Program-made: the position numbers and the translations under genes
In this document: piece by piece, positions 1 through 5,749 of the stretch
Numbering within the stretch: the first letter of the stretch is position 1
Layout of the letters: the number at the start of each line of letters is the position of its first letter
Notes under the pieces: model-generated
Databases searched by the model: none
What the model saw: only the letters and a program-made list of their open reading frames with translations
What the model was told of the DNA's origin: nothing
Assembly (NCBI GenBank): GCA_910584805.1
Contig: CAJUCB010000077.1
Coordinates: 1,205 to 7,143, forward strand
Direction of reading: 5' to 3'
Origin: an uncultured Oscillospiraceae bacterium
GTDB taxonomy: Bacteria; Bacillota; Clostridia; Oscillospirales; Oscillospiraceae
Length of the DNA: 5,939 nt

Positions 1-251
1 CCGAACTGCCGCACAGGATGGTAGATGATCAGGCTGGGGTCCTCCAATTTGGCGGGGTCATGGGCCTGGGTGCGGATGCCGTCGGGCTCTTTTACAAAAA
101 TCCGGTTGCGGCTGTTCTCGCTGCGGCCCATGATGAAATAGGCCGCCACGTTCTGGCTCCCGTCCGCCGTCTGGCCCAGGACGATGCCCCGGCCAGGATA
201 GGGGTTTCCGGAGAGCAGCGCGTTCAGCGCGTGGTTCTCATATCCATTCAT
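1..251 (-). CDS. purO: PurO-like IMP cyclohydrolase (partial, N-terminal 83 codons)
   Basis: Last step of purine synthesis: closes the ring of FAICAR to give IMP, in the cytosol. The reading frame starts at ATG 251-249 and runs off the left edge, so the C-terminal part is missing. The protein begins MNGYENHALNALLSGNPYPG, followed by GRGIVLGQTADG, AAYFIMGRSENSRNRIF and, near the edge, LIIYHPVRQFG. The pattern GR-x-(V)-x-G ... AY ... GRSxxSxNR matches the start of archaeal PurO (PF07826/COG3363 family), where it reads YLGR ... VAYRVSSRSFPNR. It does not match the N-terminus of bifunctional PurH. The ATG overlaps the purN stop as ATGA, which points to translational coupling; a purine-rich stretch (GGGAAAG) lies just upstream. 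A second ATG at 247-245 is in another frame and is rejected. The family call comes from motif recall by eye. The expected partner, a separate AICAR formyltransferase, would lie beyond the window. Confidence 0.82.
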   Translation of the reverse strand, partial: MNGYENHALNALLSGNPYPGRGIVLGQTADGSQNVAAYFIMGRSENSRNRIFVKEPDGIRTQAHDPAKLEDPSLIIYHPVRQF

Positions 252-862
252 TTTTCTTTCCCTTTCCCGATCTCTTCCGATACCATCTGGGCAGCTTGGG
301 GCAGGAGCTTCCACTCCGCCTGCTCCATCACCCGGCGCTGCAAGGTCTCTGGGGTATCCCCCGGCTGGATTTCCACCGCCTTTTGCAGGAGGATTTCTCC
401 TCCGTCAGGCACCTCGTTGACAAAGTGGACGGTGGCGCCGGTGACCTTCACCCCATACTCCAAGGCGGTCTTGTGAACCTTTAGGCCATAAAAACCCTTC
501 CCACAAAACGCGGGGATCAGGGAGGGGTGTACGTTTAGGATACGCCTGGGCCACTGGCAGGTGAAGTCCTCACTGAGGATGCTCATGAAGCCTGCCAGGA
601 CGATCAGCTCCACGCCATGGTCTGCCAGGGCCTTGGAGATGGCCGCCTCAAAGGCCTCCTGGCTGCCCAATTCCTTGCGGCTGCACACAATGCCGGGAAC
701 CCCCGCCTGCTCTGCCCGGGTGAGGGCATAGGCCTTGGGGTTGCTGGAAACGACCAGCACAATTTCCCCGGCGGTGAGCAGGCCGCTTTTCTGGGCGTCC
801 AACAGGGCTTGCAGGTTGGTGCCGCCGCCGGAGACCAGAACGGCAAGTTTCGTCTTTACCAT
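248..862 (-). CDS. purN: Phosphoribosylglycinamide formyltransferase PurN (GAR transformylase 1)
   Basis: Transfers the formyl group of 10-formyl-tetrahydrofolate to GAR, giving FGAR, in the cytosol. The 204-aa length is normal for the family. The nucleotide-binding loop SGGGTNLQAL is at residues 11-20, matching the SGxGTN phosphate site. The catalytic region ILNVHPSLIP at 108-117 supplies the family Asn110 and His112. VPDGGEILLQ at 151-160 supplies Asp153, equivalent to E. coli Asp144. All three catalytic residues are therefore present. A short lysine-rich tail (EEIGKGKEK) ends the protein. The ATG at 862-860 overlaps the purM stop (ATGGTAA), and GGAG lies only 2 nt before the start, so translation is probably coupled to purM. 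The stop overlaps the next start as ATGA. Its formyl donor links it to the upstream ZTP riboswitch, which senses folate shortage. Confidence 0.97.
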   Translation of the reverse strand: MVKTKLAVLVSGGGTNLQALLDAQKSGLLTAGEIVLVVSSNPKAYALTRAEQAGVPGIVCSRKELGSQEAFEAAISKALADHGVELIVLAGFMSILSEDFTCQWPRRILNVHPSLIPAFCGKGFYGLKVHKTALEYGVKVTGATVHFVNEVPDGGEILLQKAVEIQPGDTPETLQRRVMEQAEWKLLPQAAQMVSEEIGKGKEK

Positions 863-1893
863 AGCTCCACGCCCTGGTCCCCGGCCACAATCTCACCCAG
901 GCGCACAGGCTTCTCGCCCAGAGCTTCCAGGGTGGCCATGGCCTTGTCCGCCTGGGCAGCAGGCACCACCACCGTCATGCCAATGCCCATGTTGAAGGTG
1001 TTAAACATCTCCCGTCGGGGGATATTCCCCTTGGACTGGATCAACTCAAAGATGGGCAGGACGGGCACGTCGCTTTCCTTGATCTTCGCCGTCATCCCCT
1101 TGGGCAGGCTCCGGGGGATGTTTTCATAGAAGCCGCCACCTGTGATATGGGAGACGGACTTGATATCCACCTGTTCCATCAGGGCCAAAATGGATTTCAC
1201 GTAGATGCGGGTGGGAGTGAGCAGGGTCTCTCCCAGGGAGGCCCCTCCCAGCTCTGCCACAGGCGCTTTCAAATCACAGTGCTCCACGTCCAGCACCTTC
1301 CGCACCAGGGAGAAGCCATTGGAGTGGACCCCGGAGGAGGGCAGGCCGATGATTGCGTCCCCCGGCTGGATGCGGGTCTTATCAAACACCTTGGCCCGGT
1401 CTACCACACCCACAGAAAAACCCGCCAGGTCGTATTCATCCACCGGATAGAAGCCGGGCATCTCCGCCGTCTCCCCACCGATGAGGGCAGCCCCTGCCTG
1501 GACGCAGCCCTCGGCCACGCCGGAAACGATACCGGCAATCTTTTCCGGCAGATTTTTCCCGCAAGCGATATAGTCCAAGAAAAACAGCGGCTTGGCTCCG
1601 CAGCAGATGATATCGTTGACACACATGGCCACACAGTCAATGCCCACAGTGTCGTGCTTATCCATCAGGAACGCCAATTTCAGCTTGGTACCCACACCAT
1701 CGGTGCCGCTGACCAGCACCGGCCGGGTGATGCCTGTGAGGTCCAAGGCAAACAGGCCCCCGAAGCCTCCAATATCCCCCACCGCTCCGGCGGTCATGGT
1801 CTTGGCGATGTGGGTTTTCATCAACTCCACCGCTTTGTACCCGGCGGTGATATCCACCCCGGCGGCGGCATAACTGTCAGAGTGAGACTGCAT
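856..1893 (-). CDS. purM: Phosphoribosylformylglycinamidine cyclo-ligase PurM (AIR synthetase)
   Basis: ATP-dependent ring closure of FGAM to AIR, the fifth step of purine synthesis, in the cytosol. With the start chosen here the protein has 345 residues, about the usual size (near 346 in Bacillus). Conserved PurM blocks appear in order: SYAAAGVDITAGYKAV at 7-22, SGTDGVGTK at 62-70, CVNDI at 91-95, GGETAEMPGFY at 139-149, SSGVHSNGFSLVR at 186-198 and TGGGFYENIPR at 251-261. These are the ATP- and substrate-binding signatures of the PurM/ThiL/SelD superfamily. The ATG at 1893-1891 is preferred over the in-frame GTG at 1899-1897, because GAGG at 1905-1902 lies 8 nt from the ATG but only 2 nt from the GTG. 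It follows purF by 45 nt and overlaps purN by 7 nt. Confidence 0.97.
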   Translation of the reverse strand: MQSHSDSYAAAGVDITAGYKAVELMKTHIAKTMTAGAVGDIGGFGGLFALDLTGITRPVLVSGTDGVGTKLKLAFLMDKHDTVGIDCVAMCVNDIICCGAKPLFFLDYIACGKNLPEKIAGIVSGVAEGCVQAGAALIGGETAEMPGFYPVDEYDLAGFSVGVVDRAKVFDKTRIQPGDAIIGLPSSGVHSNGFSLVRKVLDVEHCDLKAPVAELGGASLGETLLTPTRIYVKSILALMEQVDIKSVSHITGGGFYENIPRSLPKGMTAKIKESDVPVLPIFELIQSKGNIPRREMFNTFNMGIGMTVVVPAAQADKAMATLEALGEKPVRLGEIVAGDQGVELW

Positions 1894-1901
1894 ATACACT
1901 A

Positions 1902-1911
1902 CCTCGCTTTC
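1902..1911 (-). promoter_or_regulatory. Ribosome binding site that decides the purM start
   Basis: On the minus strand this reads GAAAGCGAGG, with GAGG ending 8 nt before the ATG at 1893. The same 10-mer precedes purF at 3376-3367, ending 6 nt before its ATG. The spacing argues for the ATG start of purM rather than the GTG two codons upstream. Confidence 0.6.
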
Positions 1912-1938
1912 TTTTGATCAAACGGCTTACATTCTCTC

Positions 1939-3360
1939 TTATTCTTTCCCGCTCCAGCAATAGGTACACAGGTTGCACTCCGGCAGGCCGATGGCTTCCA
2001 CCAGGCCGTCCAGAGACTGGAAGCCCAGGGAGGTGAAGTGCATCTCGTCACAGATGGCCTGGCGCAGCTTCTTCCCCCGCTCTGTGGAGCCATCAGAATA
2101 CTCCTTGGTGTGCTTCAAGCCCTCTTCCCCCTCCAGCTCCACAATGATCCGGCGGGCAAGAAGCTCCATCTCCGACTTGCTGCTAGAGAAGTTCAGGTAC
2201 TTACAGCCAAAGATGATGGGGGGACAGGCGGAGCGAATGTGGACCTCCTTGGCCCCGTTCTCATAGAGGAATTCCACCGTCTCCCGAAGCTGGGTCCCCC
2301 GGACAATGCTGTCGTCCACCAAGAGCAGTTTCTTGTCCTCAATGAGCTCCGGCACGGGAATCTGTTTCATCTTCGCCACCCGGTTGCGCTCCCGCTGGTT
2401 GCTGGGCATGAAGCTCCGGGGCCAGGTGGGGGTATATTTGATAAAGGGACGTCCAAAGGGCGTTTTACTGGCGTTGGCATAGCCGATGGCGTGGGGAGTA
2501 CCGGAGTCGGGCACCCCGCTGACGTAATCCAGTTCCTGGGCAATGCCCTGCTCCTGGTCGGCCCGGGCCAAAATCTCCCCGTTGCGGTAGCGCATCATCT
2601 CCACATTGATGCCCTCGTAGTTGGAGTTGGGGTAGCCATAATAGGTCCACAGGAAGGCACAGACCTTCAGCTCATCCCCCGGGGGCAACAAGGTCTCCCA
2701 CCCCTCCGGGGTGACCTTGACCACCTCTGCCGGGCCCAGCTCATAGGCGTCGTGGTAGCCCATTTTCTGGTAGGCGAAGGTCTCGAAGGAGATGCAGCAG
2801 CCCTCGTCGTCCTGTCCAATGTGGATGGGCAGGCGGCCGTAACGGTCCCGCCCGGCGATGAGGCCGTCCTTGGTCATCACCAGCACGGAAACGGTCCCCT
2901 CCACCACCATCTGAGCATAACGGATGCCCTCGGCGATGGAGTCCCGCTGGCTGATGAGGGCCGCTACCAGTTCGTTGGAGTTCACCCGTCCGCCGCTCAT
3001 GGCCTCAAAGTGGCCATCCTCCGTCTGAAGCAAGCCCTGGATCAAGTGCTCCTCGTTTTTGATGACCCCTACCACGCAGATGGCAAAGGTGCCGTGGATG
3101 GAGCGCACCAGAAGGGGCTGGGGGTCTGTGTCGCTGATGCTGCCGATGCAGACCTTCCCTTTCAGTTCCCCCAGGGCCTTGTCAAACTTGGTGCGGAAGG
3201 GGGCATTCTCAATGTTGTGAATCTCCCGCTGAAAGCCTAGCTCCGGGTCCCAGGCCGCCATGCCCCCCCGGCGGGTGCCGAGATGGGAGTGGTAGTCCGT
3301 GCCAAAAAATACGTCCAGTACAATGTCGCGCTTGGAAATTGCGCCGCAGAATCCGCCCAT
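1939..3360 (-). CDS. purF: Amidophosphoribosyltransferase PurF, divergent Fe-S type
   Basis: Committed step of purine synthesis: PRPP plus glutamine (or ammonia) gives phosphoribosylamine; cytosolic. The 473-aa length fits the family. The C-terminal phosphoribosyltransferase half is canonical, with the PRPP loop LLLVDDSIVRGTQ at 345-357 and SGVPDSGTPHAIGYA at 281-295 (family VPDSG). Four cysteines match the ligands of the Bacillus-type iron-sulfur cluster by position: Cys234, Cys386, Cys462 and Cys465 (CNLC). The N-terminal glutaminase half is unusual. A possible nucleophile Cys5 follows MGGF, but the usual HRGQES block reads HSHLGTRRGGMA (24-35). The RYST block reads GSISDT (73-78), and the HNG block reads VVGVIKN (96-102). 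The ATG at 3360-3358 has GAGG 6 nt upstream. It lies 18 nt after purE. I am confident of the PurF family, less so of glutamine use. Confidence 0.92.
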   Translation of the reverse strand: MGGFCGAISKRDIVLDVFFGTDYHSHLGTRRGGMAAWDPELGFQREIHNIENAPFRTKFDKALGELKGKVCIGSISDTDPQPLLVRSIHGTFAICVVGVIKNEEHLIQGLLQTEDGHFEAMSGGRVNSNELVAALISQRDSIAEGIRYAQMVVEGTVSVLVMTKDGLIAGRDRYGRLPIHIGQDDEGCCISFETFAYQKMGYHDAYELGPAEVVKVTPEGWETLLPPGDELKVCAFLWTYYGYPNSNYEGINVEMMRYRNGEILARADQEQGIAQELDYVSGVPDSGTPHAIGYANASKTPFGRPFIKYTPTWPRSFMPSNQRERNRVAKMKQIPVPELIEDKKLLLVDDSIVRGTQLRETVEFLYENGAKEVHIRSACPPIIFGCKYLNFSSSKSEMELLARRIIVELEGEEGLKHTKEYSDGSTERGKKLRQAICDEMHFTSLGFQSLDGLVEAIGLPECNLCTYCWSGKE

Positions 3361-3378
3361 TGTGTTCCTCGCTTTCCT

Positions 3379-3873
3379 TTATTGGTTATATTTTTTCTCT
3401 ACGTCGGCGCTCTTTTTCAGAACCGTCTCCTGCTCCGCCGCCCGGCTGGCCTGAAGCTTGTCCGCCAGAGCCGTGTCCTCGATGGCCAACATCTCCACCG
3501 CCAGCAGAGCCGCGTTGGCCGCGCCGTCGATGGCCACCGTGGCCACGGGGATGCCCGTGGGCATCTGGACAGTGGAGAGCAGCGCGTCCAGCCCGTCCAA
3601 AGTAGAGGACTTCACTGGGATGCCGATCACCGGCAGGGTGGTCCCTGCTGCCATGGCCCCGGCCAGGTGGGCCGCTTTCCCCGCAGCGGCAATGATGACG
3701 CCAAACCCCTTTTCCCGGGCACTGCGGGCAAAGTCCCCGGCCTGCTGGGGGGTGCGGTGGGCAGAATAGACATGGACCTCATAGGGCACACCGTATTCCT
3801 TGAGCTTATCCATAGCCTTTTCCACAACGGGCAGGTCGCTGTCGCTGCCCATAATGATCCCAACTTTTTTCAT
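3379..3873 (-). CDS. purE: 5-(carboxyamino)imidazole ribonucleotide mutase PurE (class I-like)
   Basis: Moves the carboxyl group of N5-CAIR to C4 to give CAIR, in the cytosol; usually partnered by PurK. The 164-aa length is typical of class I PurE. Motifs: GSDSD at 9-13 (family GSxSD), YSAHRTP at 36-42 carrying the catalytic His39 and Arg40, AAAGKAAHLAG at 62-72, TTLPVIGIPV at 78-87, and LLSTVQMPTGIPVATVAI at 98-115. Where class I enzymes usually read AGAGGAAHLPG, this one has AAAGKAAHLAG, a small deviation in the substrate loop. The start is ATG 3873-3871 (MKKVGIIMGS), with AGAGAGG about 9 nt upstream. The frame extends back to an ATG at 4017, but that would place 48 extra residues across the riboswitch and terminator. 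It is the first gene of the operon, controlled by the ZTP riboswitch. Confidence 0.95.
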   Translation of the reverse strand: MKKVGIIMGSDSDLPVVEKAMDKLKEYGVPYEVHVYSAHRTPQQAGDFARSAREKGFGVIIAAAGKAAHLAGAMAAGTTLPVIGIPVKSSTLDGLDALLSTVQMPTGIPVATVAIDGAANAALLAVEMLAIEDTALADKLQASRAAEQETVLKKSADVEKKYNQ

Positions 3874-3922
3874 AATACCCATCCTCTCTTCTCTCATGTG
3901 TACGGCGGCAGGGCTTTGAAAT

Positions 3923-3968
3923 GGAAAATGGCAGTCCAATTCCCGTTCCTTCAGAAAATTGAACTGCC
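3923..3968 (-). terminator. Intrinsic terminator of the ZTP riboswitch (expression platform)
   Basis: In the RNA, GGCAGUUCAAUU (3968-3957) pairs with AAUUGGACUGCC (3941-3930) over 12 positions, one of them a G-U pair. It is followed by AUUUUCC. The loop is 15 nt. The U-run is only four bases, so termination may be partial. The 5' arm begins with GGCAG, which is also the end of the conserved CUGGGCA segment of the aptamer, so aptamer and terminator cannot both form fully. That predicts anti-termination when the ligand is bound. Confidence 0.8.
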
Positions 3969-4040
3969 CAGACGGTCGGCAAAACGCTGTTACTTTTGCT
4001 CCCCGTGGTTCCACCACTTCCGTCAGTCACAAAAAGCGTC
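3964..4040 (-). ncRNA. ZTP (pfl) riboswitch aptamer
   Basis: Senses ZMP/ZTP (AICAR nucleotides), which build up when 10-formyl-tetrahydrofolate is short, and normally raises expression of purine and folate genes. In RNA order, P1 can form from ACGCU (4039-4035) with AGCGU (3988-3984). The internal-loop segment GUGACUGACGGAA follows, then the hairpin GUGGU-GGA-ACCAC (4017-4005), then GGGGAGC. The 3' domain reads GCCGACCGUCUGGGCAG, matching the consensus GCCG-x-CCGCCUGGGCA. The order GACUG-CG, P2 hairpin ACCAC, GGGGAGC, then CUGGGCA is the pfl consensus as I know it. Its place just upstream of purE fits. The linker between the two domains is AU-rich and short. Confidence 0.88.
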
Positions 4041-4082
4041 CATTATTTTTTTGTCCTGCCATATAGGTTTTCTGTCCTTCAC

Positions 4083-4111
4083 ATTATACTATATCTTCTC
4101 CTGTTGCGCAA
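4083..4111 (-). promoter_or_regulatory. Sigma-A-type promoter of the pur operon
   Basis: The -10 box is TATAAT (4088-4083) and the -35 box TTGCGC (4111-4106), with a 17-nt spacer. Transcription would start near 4076, about 36 nt before the ZTP aptamer. The -10 is perfect; the -35 keeps only the TTG core and lies inside a palindrome, which suggests control by a DNA-binding protein. Confidence 0.75.
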
Positions 4112-4119
4112 GCGGAGAA
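4096..4119. promoter_or_regulatory. 24-bp near-palindrome over the pur -35 box, candidate operator
   Basis: TTCTCC (4096-4101) and GGAGAA (4114-4119) are perfect inverted arms. TTGCGCAA (4104-4111) is itself a perfect palindrome with the same centre (between 4107 and 4108). Only the two 2-nt spacers (TG and GC) break the symmetry, so 10 of 12 base pairs match. No U-run follows on either strand, so it is not a terminator. It covers the -35 hexamer completely, the usual position for a dimeric repressor site. The regulator is unknown; the site does not look like the Bacillus PurBox. Confidence 0.5.
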
Positions 4120-4143
4120 ATGGAAGCCATGCCCTGAGAAAGT

Positions 4144-4184
4144 AAAAAAATCATCCGCAGGACGGTAGACCCGTCCTGCGGATG
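4144..4184 (-). terminator. Intrinsic terminator after the symporter gene
   Basis: A perfect 14-bp stem, CAUCCGCAGGACGG (4184-4171) with CCGUCCUGCGGAUG (4165-4152), has a 5-nt loop. One A follows, then seven U (4150-4144). It begins 6 nt after the TAA of the symporter gene and insulates that unit from the pur promoter. Confidence 0.97.
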
Positions 4185-4190
4185 GCAGAC

Positions 4191-5612
4191 TTATTCCTCT
4201 ATGTTCTTCTTGACAAAGTGCTCCTTGGTCACTTTTACGATAACAGGAGACAGGAGCAGAATCGCGATCAGGTTGGGGATCGCCATGAGGCCGTTGAGGG
4301 TATCCGCGATAGCCCAAGCCAAATCCAGAGACATGGTAGCGCCCACGATCACGAACAGGATGAAAACGATCTGATAGGGCTTGATGGCCTTGGGCCCAAG
4401 GATGAACTCCAAGCAGCGGGAACCATACAGAGACCAGCTCAGCACGGTAGAGAACGCGAACAGGGTCAGGCCAATGGCGATGACCAGGGTACCGGCCTTG
4501 TCGCCAAAGACGGTGCCCAGGGCAGCGGCGTTCAGGCCAGTGTCGCCCTGGACGCCAAAGTTCAGGTCCAGGTTCGCACCCTTGGCAGCGCACAGGAGGC
4601 ACAGACCAGTGAGGGTGCAGATGACGATGGTGTCCATGAACACTTCAAAGATGCCATACAGGCCCTGCTTCACAGGGTCAGTTTCAGAAGTGGTCGCGTG
4701 GGCGATGGGCGCGGAGCCCAAGCCAGCCTCGTTGGAGAACACGCCGCGCTTCACGCCCCACATAACCACCATCATGGCCGAGCCAACCGCGCCGCCGGTA
4801 ACACCCTCAGGGCTGAACGCACCTGCAAAGATGTCGTGGAACACTTCGCCCAGAGTGCCAGCGTGATAAATCAGCACGATAATACAGGCAATGATGTACA
4901 CCACAGCCATGAAGGGCACCAGCTTCTCCGTAACACTGCCCAGGCGCTTCACGCCGCCCAGGATGACGATACCCACCAGGACAGCCAAGACAATGCCCAG
5001 CACCAGGTTCAGGGTCTTTGCTCCATCTGCGCTAAAGCTGGGGTCAAATGCCTTCACCACGTTGCCGATGGAGGAGGTGATGTTGCCCACCTGGGTGGCG
5101 TTGCCGATGCCGAAGGAAGCCAGCGCACCGAAAATACAGAAGATAACACCCAGCCACTTCCAGTTTTTGCCCAGGCCGTTCTTGATGTAATACATGGGGC
5201 CGCCGACCCAGTCGCCATACTGGTTGCGCTCACGGTATTTGACCGCCAGCATAACCTCGGAGTACTTGGTCACCATGCCGATGAGGGCGGTGATCCACAG
5301 CCAGAAGATGGAACCGGCACCGCCCAGGGTGATGGCGGTGGTGATGCCGGCGATGTTACCGGTACCCACCGTCCCAGCCAGGGCGGTGGACATGGCCTGG
5401 AAGGGCGTAATCTCACCCTCGCCGGCCTCTTGCTTTTTAAAAACTTTGCCCATGGTGTTCTTCATGGCATAACCGAACTTCCGGAACTGGAAGCCCTTTG
5501 TCATGATGGTCAGCAGGATGCCCGCGCCAACCAGAAGAACCAGCATAGGCGGACCCCAGACGACATCGTTGATGGCCCCGTTGACAGCAGCTACTCTTTC
5601 AGCAAATGTCAT
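4191..5612 (-). CDS. Sodium:alanine/glycine symporter, AGCS family
   Basis: Membrane carrier that takes up alanine and/or glycine with sodium. Its 473 residues are typical of AGCS (DagA/AlsT/AgcS) proteins. Family blocks: GTVGTGNIAGITTAITLGG at 80-98, running directly into AGSIFWLWITALIG at 99-112 (the family signature GGxG-x-x-FWMW), GDWVGGPMYYI at 133-143, and RGVFSNEAGLGSAPIAHA at 289-306, which belongs to the conserved substrate/ion region. Many hydrophobic stretches follow the usual 10-11 helix plan, for example about 21-37, 153-170, 203-220, 231-250, 326-343, 374-392, 413-427 and 442-459. The short charged tail KEHFVKKNIEE is probably cytosolic. The start ATG at 5612-5610 has AAAGGAGA at 5628-5621, 8 nt away. 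The glycine riboswitch in its leader points to glycine as a real substrate. It is monocistronic, with its own promoter and terminator. Confidence 0.96.
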   Translation of the reverse strand: MTFAERVAAVNGAINDVVWGPPMLVLLVGAGILLTIMTKGFQFRKFGYAMKNTMGKVFKKQEAGEGEITPFQAMSTALAGTVGTGNIAGITTAITLGGAGSIFWLWITALIGMVTKYSEVMLAVKYRERNQYGDWVGGPMYYIKNGLGKNWKWLGVIFCIFGALASFGIGNATQVGNITSSIGNVVKAFDPSFSADGAKTLNLVLGIVLAVLVGIVILGGVKRLGSVTEKLVPFMAVVYIIACIIVLIYHAGTLGEVFHDIFAGAFSPEGVTGGAVGSAMMVVMWGVKRGVFSNEAGLGSAPIAHATTSETDPVKQGLYGIFEVFMDTIVICTLTGLCLLCAAKGANLDLNFGVQGDTGLNAAALGTVFGDKAGTLVIAIGLTLFAFSTVLSWSLYGSRCLEFILGPKAIKPYQIVFILFVIVGATMSLDLAWAIADTLNGLMAIPNLIAILLLSPVIVKVTKEHFVKKNIEE

Positions 5613-5673
5613 TCAAAATCTCTCCTTTTCTCTTGATCTCTTTTCACACGGCTGCAACCGCCAGACGAAACCG

Positions 5674-5708
5674 AAAAAGCAGAGCGCCGCAACACACGGC
5701 GCTCTGCT
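5674..5708 (-). terminator. Leader terminator of the glycine riboswitch
   Basis: The RNA stem AGCAGAGCGCCG (5708-5697) pairs with CGGCGCUCUGCU (5689-5678) over 12 perfect pairs, with a 7-nt loop. The U-tract is UUUUU (5678-5674), its first U also closing the stem. It sits 42 nt after the end of the aptamer P1 and 61 nt before the symporter ATG, so it can stop transcription before the gene. Its 5' arm can also pair weakly with the aptamer core (see findings), giving a route for ligand control. Confidence 0.95.
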
Positions 5709-5749
5709 CAAAAGGTCAAAATTACCGGACAGCTCTCTCACATTGTCCC

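Noticed and set aside
1..251. Bifunctional PurH as the last gene
   Set aside because: The N-terminal sequence lacks the PurH start pattern and instead matches the PurO pattern of GR, AY and GRSxxSxNR.
1894..1899. GTG start of purM two codons upstream
   Set aside because: The GAGG is only 2 nt from the GTG but 8 nt from the ATG at 1893.
2038..3240. 400-aa open frame on the plus strand opposite purF
   Set aside because: Antisense shadow of purF: no recognisable domain and no convincing ribosome site.
3874..4017. Longer purE start (48 extra residues)
   Set aside because: The extension would be encoded by the ZTP aptamer and terminator, and the MKKVGIIMGS start has a good ribosome site and family-typical length.
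3283..4137. 284-aa open frame on the plus strand across purE and its leader
   Set aside because: It crosses the purE gene, ZTP riboswitch and pur promoter; its composition is that of a shadow frame.
4084..4602. 172-aa minus-strand frame over the end of the symporter gene
   Set aside because: A different frame of the symporter gene running through its terminator and into the pur promoter; no protein motif.
4182..5636. Long 484-aa open frame on the plus strand opposite the symporter gene
   Set aside because: It lies opposite a clear AGCS gene, is rich in His, Gln and Asp with no family motif, and is an antisense shadow of GC-rich codons.
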